Shown here: positions 16,364 through 24,231 of the stretch, piece by piece
Layout of the letters: the number at the start of each line of letters is the position of its first letter
Position numbering within the stretch: position 1 is the first letter of the stretch
NCBI GenBank assembly: GCA_965220415.1
Contig: OZ244829.1
Coordinates: forward strand, 558,001-622,000
Source: JAJDTR01 sp965220415
GTDB lineage: Bacteria > Poribacteria > WGA-4E > JAJDTR01
Reading direction: 5' to 3'
DNA length: 64,000 bases
Notes under the pieces: model-generated
Database searches by the model: none
Told to the model about the DNA's origin: nothing
Seen by the model: only the letters and a program-made list of their open reading frames with translations
Position numbers and translations under genes: made by a program

Positions 16364-17425
16364 TTACTTCGGAGTTTTCCAGAGTAGTATACCCCCGACA
16401 ATCGCATACAAAATGTTAGCTCCCCAGCACGCCACTAAGGGTGGGAGTTTTCCGCTTTCGCTCAAACCTTCGAGGGTGGCAAAAGATAGCCCCCAATACA
16501 GAAAACTGAGAAAAAATGCGACAACCAGCCCGGCAAAGAAGCCCGCTTTGCCAAAACGGATGGCGATTGGCGCACCGATTAGAACAACCACAAACGCAGC
16601 AAAAGGGTACGCCATCTTGTGGTGCATCCGGACCTGCTCGAGCCGGGTAGTTTGACCTACCATCTGTTTGTAAGCAATCTGATTTCGTAGGTCCTTAATC
16701 GTCATGGCGCGCGGATCTCTGTTGTTTTCCGCGAAGAGTTTAGGGTCTTCCAGTCGTTTAATCTGTTTATGGACGAACGGTTCGAACTCAGTCTCTCCGT
16801 CGGGATTAAACCGACGCACAAACCCTTTCACGAGATGCCATTCCTCCGGTTCCCAAGTGGCTGATTCCGCAAAAGTGATTTTGGCGAGATTGTCCGCCGC
16901 ATCAAGCTGATAAATCGTCATTCGACTAATGCTCTCACGCTCCAGATCTAGATTCTGAACATAAAACAATCTATTCTCTTGTCCCTTGAACAGCATATTC
17001 CGGTTTCCGCGGAAGCGTGGCTTCTTCTTCAACTCATTGGCTCGGTGATAGGCTGGCGACGCAATCCGGTCATAGAAGACGGCGAAAATGCAACAGATCA
17101 GAAGCGTAGAAATCAGAATCGGTGCAACGATTCGGTAGACGCTTATTCCTGCGGCTTTCATCGACGAAAATTCGTTGCTGCGCACCATTCTGCCCAAGAC
17201 GAAGAATGCCGCGATGAATCCGGCGAGGGGCACGATCTCCATAATTCGTCTAGGCGCTTGGTACAAAACAATTTGCACAGCCGTGAAGTATGCAATATTG
17301 TCGTCGAACTTTTTTATGTCTTTGTCCAGCAGCCGGACGATAATCACCAGCGCGATGAAAAACATCAGTCCGCTCAAAAAAGCCTTTAAGTATTCCGCCA
17401 AAATATAGCGATCTAGCGTCCTCAA
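16364..17425 (-). CDS. lptG: LPS export permease, LptG/YjgQ-like
   Basis: 353 residues with the YjgP/YjgQ architecture: RTLDRYILAEYLKAFLSGLMFFIALVII, three more N-terminal membrane segments, a periplasmic beta-jellyroll domain (about 125-240), then a final membrane bundle starting MAYPFAAFVVVLIGAPIAIRFGKAGFF. With LptF and the ATPase LptB it extracts lipopolysaccharide from the inner membrane. It overlaps the upstream permease gene by 4 nt. Presence of this pair is the best evidence in the window for an LPS-type outer membrane. Assignment as LptG rather than LptF follows from its second position and is tentative. Confidence 0.87.
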   Translation of the reverse strand: MRTLDRYILAEYLKAFLSGLMFFIALVIIVRLLDKDIKKFDDNIAYFTAVQIVLYQAPRRIMEIVPLAGFIAAFFVLGRMVRSNEFSSMKAAGISVYRIVAPILISTLLICCIFAVFYDRIASPAYHRANELKKKPRFRGNRNMLFKGQENRLFYVQNLDLERESISRMTIYQLDAADNLAKITFAESATWEPEEWHLVKGFVRRFNPDGETEFEPFVHKQIKRLEDPKLFAENNRDPRAMTIKDLRNQIAYKQMVGQTTRLEQVRMHHKMAYPFAAFVVVLIGAPIAIRFGKAGFFAGLVVAFFLSFLYWGLSFATLEGLSESGKLPPLVACWGANILYAIVGGILLWKTPK

Positions 17426-18648
17426 TCCGACTCTCCTACTCGCTCAGCGTCTGCTCCAGGCTGCGCTGATGTTACGATTTCTTGGCGATAAAACTTCGCT
17501 CGCAGCCTTTCTTCCAGTAACGCGTGCAGACTGAATCCGACACCTAACGCTCCAATCACAATGTTGGGAATCCACATGGCAAACCCCGGAGAAATAACGG
17601 TGTTTCGTCCCACCCAGCCTTGACCAAACTGAAGTAACAGATAGTATACGAGAATCAGTCCCAACCCGATGCCAAAACCGACCATCTTGCCACTCCGTTT
17701 GACTATCAACCCAAGCGGAACGCCAATTAGGCCAAATGCCAAACATGCAAACGGAATAGAGAATCTTTTATGGTACTCCGCCTGTGCATCCCGCAACTGC
17801 TTGATAACTAAAGATCCCTCTTTCGCGTTTGCCGATTCTTCCTTTTTTTTATTGATGTATTCCTCAAGCCCGGCAATTGACATACCCTTCGGTCTTTCGG
17901 CGCTATATTTGTTTCGCTCCAATGTCTCTGTAAAATCCAATGCCACTCGCTGTCTGTCGAAAGCGGTGACTCGAAAACCCTCAAGATTATCGGAGGCCGT
18001 TTCATAAGTCGTGCCATCAAAGAGCGCCAACCATGCTTGACCGTCCTCTTCGAACCCGATAGTTGCTTCCTTGGCATGGATGAATCGGGGTTTTCCGCCC
18101 CATATTGAATCCCAAACTCTGACATCCTGTAGCCGATTCGTTCGCGGATCCATTGATTCGTACATCCAAAGTTTTTGCTCGCGCTCAAGCTCTCGCATAA
18201 CGACTCCCTCTTCAAGGACAAAAGCCGGATTTCTCATACTGATATCCCGTTTCCTCGCGTAGTACGCGGCATTGCCGCGAGGTAGAGAATAGTCCATGAA
18301 CACAAAGTCGAAGATGCTGAGAAAGGTGGCGGTCAGTATGAGCGGCAAAAGGATTTGATGGAATCCGACACCGTGTGCTTTCATGGCGGTGACTTCGTTA
18401 TCGGTCGACAACCGCCCAAGAGCGAGCAGGATGCCTACGAGCGTCGCCATGGGAATCGTCAAGACAATGACCACGGGCAGAAGATATATCAGGAGTTCAA
18501 TGAGATAGTAGGGACTAATCCCCTTCCTGACAAAGTGTTTGGTAAGACGGAATACTTCGTCAAACAGGAGGATTGAGGTGAAACAAAGCAACGCCAAGAA
18601 AAAGGGGGGGAAAAATTCTTTGAGCGTATATTTGGTTAAGATCTTCAA
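17422..18648 (-). CDS. lptF: LPS export permease, LptF/YjgP-like
   Basis: 408 residues. The N-terminus MKILTKYTLKEFFPPFFLALLCFTSILLFDEVFRL, the segment GRLSTDNEVTAMKAHGVGFHQILLP and the C-terminal IPFACLAFGLIGVPLGLIVKRSGKMVGFGIGLGLILVYYLLL are typical of the LptF/LptG permease family. A periplasmic jellyroll domain of about 150 residues lies between the membrane halves. It is the first gene of the two-gene lptF-lptG operon (4-nt overlap). The C-terminal tail is about 30 residues longer than in its partner. Confidence 0.88.
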   Translation of the reverse strand: MKILTKYTLKEFFPPFFLALLCFTSILLFDEVFRLTKHFVRKGISPYYLIELLIYLLPVVIVLTIPMATLVGILLALGRLSTDNEVTAMKAHGVGFHQILLPLILTATFLSIFDFVFMDYSLPRGNAAYYARKRDISMRNPAFVLEEGVVMRELEREQKLWMYESMDPRTNRLQDVRVWDSIWGGKPRFIHAKEATIGFEEDGQAWLALFDGTTYETASDNLEGFRVTAFDRQRVALDFTETLERNKYSAERPKGMSIAGLEEYINKKKEESANAKEGSLVIKQLRDAQAEYHKRFSIPFACLAFGLIGVPLGLIVKRSGKMVGFGIGLGLILVYYLLLQFGQGWVGRNTVISPGFAMWIPNIVIGALGVGFSLHALLEERLRAKFYRQEIVTSAQPGADAERVGESD

Positions 18649-19975
18649 ACCGGGTGAACTCCAGCGACGGACGAATACGGTGATGTTTACAGTGTATTTT
18701 ACCCCATACGATTTCCTGTTAGCAATATAGAAAGTGTTTAGTGGCTAGTGGTCAGTGACCAGCAAAAACCTTAAAGCCACAAGACGTGCAATGAATGGAA
18801 TCTCTATGGCACAGGATCTTCTATCGTGCTCATTATTCATTCGCTTGATTATTATCAAGTAACAGTCGACATTGCACAGGATCTACTATCGCACTCGCTA
18901 TCCACTCGTTTGATCCTCTGGAGTGCGGAAATCTGGACTATCGTATTCTATTGACATTTCGATCCTCTGGATCGAGGAAAGGGACTCCGACTAGTAAGTG
19001 CTACTTGCTGAAAGAATTATTTCGCTAAGGATAATGGCATGTACCAAGTAACACACCACATGGCGCTCCTCTGGAGCGCGGAGATTAGACGCATCGCGAT
19101 TCTATTGACATTGCACTCCTCTGGAGTGAAAACCCTTCTGCGAAGGAACGTTTTTTCAAAACCTGTGATGGAGCGAAAAACGAGTGTTACTTGCTGAAAG
19201 AATTATTCCGACAGAGTTAATGGATGACGAGGGGCCTCCGCAAGGTGTAACCTTTCAGACAAATCGTGAAAGATTGCCTAAACTCGTAAGCGATTGCCCT
19301 ATGCCGGTGTCACAAATCAGTAAACAAAACAGTTGCGCATTACATTTAGTTGCGGATTGTTTTGTGAATCTTCATGTTCTGTCCGCACACTAGGTGCGCA
19401 ATTCGCCGAGGCAAAGATGTAGTCGGTCAACATATTGAGGATCGTGGAACAGATGTCAAATCTAAAGATTATGCCATTTCTCTAAAATACTTGTGCATTG
19501 ATGGCGAGAATCACGTCAAGAAATTTACCTAGAAGGGAACAAGAAGTTTCGTCTCCGCGCAAAGCCAGCGGGGCAAGATGCCCCGCCTACGGTGTAAGTG
19601 AACGATATACTTTAAGACATCGAATGCACTATTATTCAAGCGAAATGGTATTAGTTGCGTAGCATAGCACGTCTGGCTTGCCGAAGCCTTCGACCTTGAG
19701 GCCGGTAACGCGAGCAATATCTTTGCGAAAGAATTCGCCAAATCACATTATCCGCTAGGAAAGCGCTCACTATCTGCTAAAAAAACAGGCAAAAATTCAT
19801 TCGCCGGGGATGTTTTGTGGGCATTCTGTTTTATAAGAGCCCTATGAACCCTAAAGAAATCAGGATTTCATACTTTTGGCAGGTTTTTTGCTAACATGCT
19901 ATTCTGTGATGTTAGGGTTAACATGCCTGTTGGTTCAGCATTGTTACGCGGTATTAACTTGGGAAAGGGTAGAGG
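18649..19975. repeat. 1.3-kb non-coding region of stacked repeats
   Basis: No convincing gene. About 18790-19210 is built of diverged units: GATCCTCTGGATCGA, GCGCTCCTCTGGAGCGC and GCACTCCTCTGGAGTG hairpins, the phrase ATTCTATTGACATT three times, and GCTACTTGCTGAAAGAATTA at about 19000 repeated as GTTACTTGCTGAAAGAATTA at about 19180. At 19540-19650 lies a reversed copy (about 110 bp) of the element at 41659-41771, including GCGGGGCAAGATGCCCCGC. The end of the region should contain the promoter of the ANTAR gene. Confidence 0.6.
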
Positions 19976-20605
19976 ATGGAAACGGTTACCCCAACACCGG
20001 AGCCCCAACCCGTTACAGGGAAGGGGCGAATCCTAATCATTGATAACAATCCGGAGAGGGCGAACTCGTTAATCGGTATTCTGGAAGCGAGTCGTTACAA
20101 GGTCGCCGTGCCTGTTCGTCTACAGGAAGACGTGGTTGAGCAGGTTGCATTGGTAAAGCCAGACATCGTAGTGATTGGTGTTGATTTTGCGGGGCACACG
20201 GTGCTCGGTTGGGTCGCGGGTCTCCATGAAGCTTATCCGTGCCCGATAGTTATGTTTTCGAGAGATGAGCGATCAGAAACGATTCAGGCCGCGACACGCG
20301 CCGGTGTGTCCGCGTATGCTGTCGGCGAACTTACTGTTGCCCGAGTTAAAACCATTATCGAATCGGCTGTTGCCCGATTTCATGAATTCCAAGCGCTGCA
20401 ACAGGAACTTGAAAGGACAAAGACAAACCTTGCCGAACGCAAGATTATTGAACGCGCAAAGGAGTTGGTCGCGAAACAACGCGGCTGTAACGAATCACAA
20501 GCGTATCAAATTTTGCGGAAGATGGCAATGAATCGCAGAAAACGGCTCGCGGAAATCTCACAAGACGTGCTGTCCGTTGCAGATGTACTGACGACCAAAT
20601 TATAG
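19976..20605 (+). CDS. nasT: ANTAR-domain response-regulator-like antiterminator (NasT type)
   Basis: 209 residues. An N-terminal receiver-like fold (GKGRILIIDNNPERANSLIGILEASRYKV, then PDIVVIGVDF) is followed by a coiled-coil linker and a C-terminal ANTAR RNA-binding domain (LAERKIIERAKELVAKQRGCNESQAYQILRKMAMNRRKRLAEISQDVL). ANTAR proteins bind paired hexaloop hairpins in nascent RNA and prevent termination. The usual phospho-acceptor Asp appears as the VIGVDF segment, so phosphorylation may or may not operate. It sits 260 nt upstream of nirA, whose leader contains candidate ANTAR hairpins and a terminator, so it most likely controls nitrate/nitrite assimilation. No NasS nitrate sensor is encoded next to it. 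Confidence 0.9.
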   Translation: METVTPTPEPQPVTGKGRILIIDNNPERANSLIGILEASRYKVAVPVRLQEDVVEQVALVKPDIVVIGVDFAGHTVLGWVAGLHEAYPCPIVMFSRDERSETIQAATRAGVSAYAVGELTVARVKTIIESAVARFHEFQALQQELERTKTNLAERKIIERAKELVAKQRGCNESQAYQILRKMAMNRRKRLAEISQDVLSVADVLTTKL

Positions 20606-20631
20606 AGAAGATATTCGTTTCCGTTGTAAAA

Positions 20632-20761
20632 GTGCGTGTGTTCAAAGGTGAACGGCACGCACACATTAGAAATGCTTATTTCGCTGGGTAGGACTGGAAA
20701 AATCTACTCCACTCGGCAAACAATGTAGATAAAAACACCCCCCAACCAACGGTGGTTTGGG
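20632..20761 (+). promoter_or_regulatory. Candidate ANTAR RNA target: two hexaloop hairpins
   Basis: Hairpin 1 (20632-20662): outer stem GTGCGTG/CACGCAC, inner stem GTTC/GAAC, loop AAAGGT. Hairpin 2 (20741-20761): CCCAA-CC/GG-T-TTGGG, loop AACGGT. Both six-base loops have A at position 1 and G at position 4, the known ANTAR recognition signature. The second lies 9 nt before the terminator. The roughly 80-nt separation is long, so the pairing of the two hairpins is the weak point. Confidence 0.6.
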
Positions 20762-20770
20762 ACCGGACAC

Positions 20771-20817
20771 AGGCGTCTATCTGGCTGAGTTTACACTCGC
20801 CGATAGACGCCTTTTTT
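20771..20817 (+). terminator. Intrinsic terminator in the nirA leader
   Basis: Stem AGGCGTCTAT (20771-20780) / ATAGACGCCT (20803-20812), extended inside by GGC-GAGT/ACTC-GCC, followed by six T. It lies 49 nt before the nirA start and just after a candidate ANTAR hairpin, so it would attenuate nirA unless the ANTAR protein intervenes. Confidence 0.85.
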
Positions 20818-20865
20818 ATTGCCGCCTAACTCTATAGGCTGGTTGATTCTGAAGGAGATTCAAAA

Positions 20866-22455
20866 GTGAACCTAGCAAAAAAGGAAGTTATCTCTACTAG
20901 CCAACTTGTGCGTTCAACACCGAGCGTAATTAGCACTTCGGCCGTCAAAGAAAGGAAACCAAAGATAAATGCTGCGGAGCTCTTAAAGCGCGAAAAAAAT
21001 GGGCTGGAGGTAATCAATGACATTCCGAACTACATTCGGAATGGTTGGGAAGCTATTCCGCCGAACGAACGTGACCGGCTTAAGTGGGTAGGTGTCTTTT
21101 ATCGTAAGCAAACCCCCGGGGCGTTTATGATGCGTCTCCGGATGTCCAGCGGTTTTAGCAACGCCGAGCAGTTTCGCGCTATTGCCGAAATCAGTGATGC
21201 GCACGGACCGGGGTTTGTGGATCTCACGACGCGTCAGCAGATTCAACTCCGAGGTTTCGCAATTGAAAATGTCCAACACATCTGGAATCGGCTTGAAGAG
21301 GTCGGCTTAGGTTCACTCCAAACAGGCTTTGACAACATTCGCGGCGTAATTGGATGTCCCGTTGCCGGATTGACACCGAATGAACTTTTTGACGCTTCTC
21401 ATGTTGGCAGGGAATTCACAAAACTCATTGTCGGCAATAAGGAATTTACTGACCTTCCGCGCAAGTTTAATGTCGGTATCACGGGGTGTTTGGATAACTG
21501 CACCCACACTGCCTCACAGGACATTGCACTTACGCCTGCAGTAAAAGAGATTGATGGTCAAGAAACAAACGGCTTTAACGTCGCGGTCGGCGGAAAGATG
21601 GGTTCTGGCGGGTATACCGTCGCACAACCACTTGATGTGTTTGTTATCCCTGAAGAGGCTGCGGTCTTGTGTGCTGACATTACGCGAATCTTTCGCGATC
21701 ACGGACCTCGGACGGCTCGGAACAAATCGCGCCTTGCATTTCTAATTGCAGATTGGGGTATAGAAAAATTCCGAAAAGAATTAGAAAGGCGTCGGCATAA
21801 AAAACAGCCGCTTCTGACTGCAGGGAAAGATATGCGCGGCAAAAAAAAGACCGATCATACCGGTATCTTCTCACAGAAAGAGCCGCACCTCAACTATGTT
21901 GGACTGGTTGTGCCTGTCGGACGTATCACGACGGCGCAACTTTTGGAAGTCGCCCGACTCGCGGATGAATACGGGAACGGCGACATTCGCCTCACCCAAG
22001 GACAGAATCTTATCGTCGCTAACGTGCCGGACACGAAGATTGGCGACATAACCGCCGAACCGCTCCTACAGGAACTCCGATATGACCCGTCGGAGATCAT
22101 GCGCGGGACGGTGAGTTGCACAGGGATCGACTACTGTCACTTCTCGCTCATTGAAACGAAAGAGCGTGCGATGGAATCAATACGGCATTTGGAAGCGAAA
22201 CTCGGAAATACCAAACCGCTGACCGTCCATTGGTCAGGATGTCCGAATGGGTGCGGCAACCACGCTGCCGCAGACATTGGACTCCTCGGCAAAAAGGTTA
22301 AGATCAATGGTGTCGTCACCGATGCGGTGGACGTATTTTTCAAGGGAGATGCCGGGGCACATCCTAAAATCGCTCCGAAATTATTGGAAAATGTACCTTG
22401 CGATGATTTACCGCAAGTACTTGAGGGGCTTGTGCCATATCTCTCACGGAGGTAG
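20866..22455 (+). CDS. nirA: Ferredoxin-nitrite reductase (siroheme/4Fe-4S)
   Basis: 529 residues, the NirA length. It reduces nitrite to ammonium with six electrons from ferredoxin. The two nitrite/sulfite reductase ferredoxin-like halves are visible (QTPGAFMMRLRMSSG..., FSQKEPHLNYVGLVVPVGRITTAQLLEVARLADEYGNGDIRLTQGQNL). The cluster/siroheme ligands are CTGIDYC and HWSGCPNGCGNH (Cys-x5-Cys ... Cys-x3-Cys). GTG 20866 has AAGGAG 8 nt upstream. A sulfite reductase is the alternative, but the flanking nitrate transporter and nitrate reductase genes favour nitrite. It is preceded by an attenuator-like leader. Confidence 0.92.
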   Translation: MNLAKKEVISTSQLVRSTPSVISTSAVKERKPKINAAELLKREKNGLEVINDIPNYIRNGWEAIPPNERDRLKWVGVFYRKQTPGAFMMRLRMSSGFSNAEQFRAIAEISDAHGPGFVDLTTRQQIQLRGFAIENVQHIWNRLEEVGLGSLQTGFDNIRGVIGCPVAGLTPNELFDASHVGREFTKLIVGNKEFTDLPRKFNVGITGCLDNCTHTASQDIALTPAVKEIDGQETNGFNVAVGGKMGSGGYTVAQPLDVFVIPEEAAVLCADITRIFRDHGPRTARNKSRLAFLIADWGIEKFRKELERRRHKKQPLLTAGKDMRGKKKTDHTGIFSQKEPHLNYVGLVVPVGRITTAQLLEVARLADEYGNGDIRLTQGQNLIVANVPDTKIGDITAEPLLQELRYDPSEIMRGTVSCTGIDYCHFSLIETKERAMESIRHLEAKLGNTKPLTVHWSGCPNGCGNHAAADIGLLGKKVKINGVVTDAVDVFFKGDAGAHPKIAPKLLENVPCDDLPQVLEGLVPYLSRR

Positions 22456-22473
22456 GGACGTTCCACCCCGGTA

Positions 22474-22495
22474 GGCGAGGTTTCCCAACCTCGCC
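22474..22495. repeat. Hairpin GGCGAGGTT-TCCC-AACCTCGCC
   Basis: Perfect 9-bp stem with loop TCCC, preceded by GTA, just after nirA. The same design (GTAGGTTCGGTTTCCCAACC) recurs at 33406-33427. It may dampen read-through into the transporter gene or be a mobile hairpin. Confidence 0.55.
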
Positions 22496-22612
22496 GACGA
22501 ACCGTGTTTAAGTCATCATAATGTCTACAATAATATTAACATTCATTCTCAGAAAGGGAGGTTTCGACGTGGGAATAGTCTCAAGCGACTATTCATAGAG
22601 TCGGGAAAGTTT

Positions 22613-23962
22613 ATGGATATCAAGAATAAGGCAACACAGATAAATCTGTTTAGCTTAAAAACGATTCAGATGCGAACCTTTCATACCACGTGGTTTGCAT
22701 TCTTTTTAGCGTTTTTCGGGTGGTTTGGGATTGCCCCGCTTATGGCGATTGTCCGCGAAGACCTGATGTTAACAAAGGCGCAAATTGGCAATACGATTAT
22801 CGCTTCCGTGGCGATTACGGTGTTGGTTCGTGTCCTAATCGGACCGCTCTGCGACAAGATCGGCTCTCGAAAGGCATATACATGGCTTCTGATTCTCGGT
22901 TCACTGCCGGTCATGGGTATCGGGCTTGCCCAAAATTATGAGACATTTCTGCTTTTTCGATTGATGATCGGTGCGATCGGCGCCTCGTTCGTGATTACGC
23001 AATATCACACATCGGTGATGTTCGCACCCAACTGTGTGGGTACGGCGAATGCGACAACGGCAGGATGGGGTAACCTCGGCGGTGGTGTTACGCAGATGGT
23101 GATGCCTCTCATCTTTACCGCCGTTATCAGCTTCGGTGTAGACAAGTTCCTCGGATGGCGGCTGGCAATGATTGTTCCCGGAATCGCTCTATTTATCACC
23201 GGCTTTGCGTATTACTTCTTTACAAAGGATGCGCCGGATGGGAACTATAAAGAACTTCGGGAACGAGGCGACCTTGAACCTGCGAAGGGTAAAGGCATGG
23301 AATCCTTTATGCTGGCGATTAAAGACTACCGCGTCTGGGCACTCTTCGTCATTTATGCCGCCTGTTTCGGCGTGGAACTGACCATTAACAATGTCGCCGC
23401 GCTCTACTATCATGACCACTTCCAGTTGGATGTCAAGACCGCAGGTCTCATCGCCGGATTGTTTGGTTTGATGAACATCTTTGCGCGCACCGTCGGAGGC
23501 TTTTTCTCCGATTTCTTTGCGAAAAAGATGGGGCTACGTGGACGCGTCATGTTTCTCTTTATCGTCTTATTGGGTGAGGGCCTCATGCTGATGCTGTTCT
23601 CACAGATGGCGGTTCTCGTGCTTGCTGTTGGAACGATGATTGTCTTTAGTCTCTTTGTGCAGATGTCCGAGGGAGCGACGTTCGGAATTGTCCCGTTTAT
23701 CAATCGAAAGGCGTTAGGGGCTGTCGCCGGCATCGTCGGTGCCGGTGGAAACGCCGGCGCTGTTGCAGCCGGTTTCCTGTTTCGTTCCGAGAGCATCACC
23801 ATGCAGCAAGGCTTGCTGTATCTTGGCGTCATGGTCGCCGTTGCCTCGGTTACGACGGTGTTGGTGCGATTCTCGCCCGCAGTCCAAGATGCCGAGAAGA
23901 AGGCGTTTGATACAGCACTGGCGGAGAGACAGCGTCTGAAAGTCGAAGGGGCTTTGTCCTAA
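22613..23962 (+). CDS. Nitrate/nitrite MFS transporter (NarK/NrtP family)
   Basis: 449 residues, 12 membrane segments. NNP-family hallmarks are FHTTWFAFFLAFFGWFGIAPLMAIVREDL, the glycine-rich nitrate signature in TAGWGNLGGGVTQMVMPLIF, and its second copy region GAVAGIVGAGGNAGAVAAGFLFR. The motif GPLCDKIGSRKAYTW is the standard MFS loop. It imports nitrate, possibly exchanging nitrite, across the inner membrane. It sits between nirA and the nitrate reductase gene on the same strand, 157 nt after nirA. Confidence 0.93.
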   Translation: MDIKNKATQINLFSLKTIQMRTFHTTWFAFFLAFFGWFGIAPLMAIVREDLMLTKAQIGNTIIASVAITVLVRVLIGPLCDKIGSRKAYTWLLILGSLPVMGIGLAQNYETFLLFRLMIGAIGASFVITQYHTSVMFAPNCVGTANATTAGWGNLGGGVTQMVMPLIFTAVISFGVDKFLGWRLAMIVPGIALFITGFAYYFFTKDAPDGNYKELRERGDLEPAKGKGMESFMLAIKDYRVWALFVIYAACFGVELTINNVAALYYHDHFQLDVKTAGLIAGLFGLMNIFARTVGGFFSDFFAKKMGLRGRVMFLFIVLLGEGLMLMLFSQMAVLVLAVGTMIVFSLFVQMSEGATFGIVPFINRKALGAVAGIVGAGGNAGAVAAGFLFRSESITMQQGLLYLGVMVAVASVTTVLVRFSPAVQDAEKKAFDTALAERQRLKVEGALS

Positions 23963-24015
23963 TCCTATAGTCAATTCGATTCAAATTTAATGCAAGTTGC
24001 TACCTTTAACAAATA

Positions 24016-24118
24016 ACACAGAAACCGAGTTTTTTCACGTGGAACACAATATTGACGAAAATCAGACCAATTTGCCTAATAATTTAGCGAATGTGAACCA
24101 AAAACTCGGTTTCTGTGT
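24016..24118. repeat. Family A inverted repeat with long loop
   Basis: ACACAGAAACCGAGTTTTT (24016-24034) and its perfect complement AAAAACTCGGTTTCTGTGT (24100-24118) enclose 65 nt. The 19-bp arms share the GAAACCGAGTTTT core with hairpins at 5845 and 15234. It lies between the transporter and nitrate reductase genes. Confidence 0.7.
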
Positions 24119-24231
24119 CCCCGTCGGACAGAGGTAGCAACTTAGGTTTTTACACACATTTCGGGCGGTTTTTCAGTCCCGGCCCTATAAGCGATTTGCG
24201 AGATACACTGTATCTGACAACGGAGTAGCCA

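Noticed and set aside
18940..19210. Possible CRISPR array (repeated CTCCTCTGGAG units)
   Set aside because: Units are unevenly spaced, differ in arms and have no spacer-like regularity; no cas genes are present.
19184..19393. A 69-codon plus-strand frame upstream of the ANTAR gene
   Set aside because: It starts inside the tandem CTTGCTGAAAGAATTA repeat and has no recognisable features.
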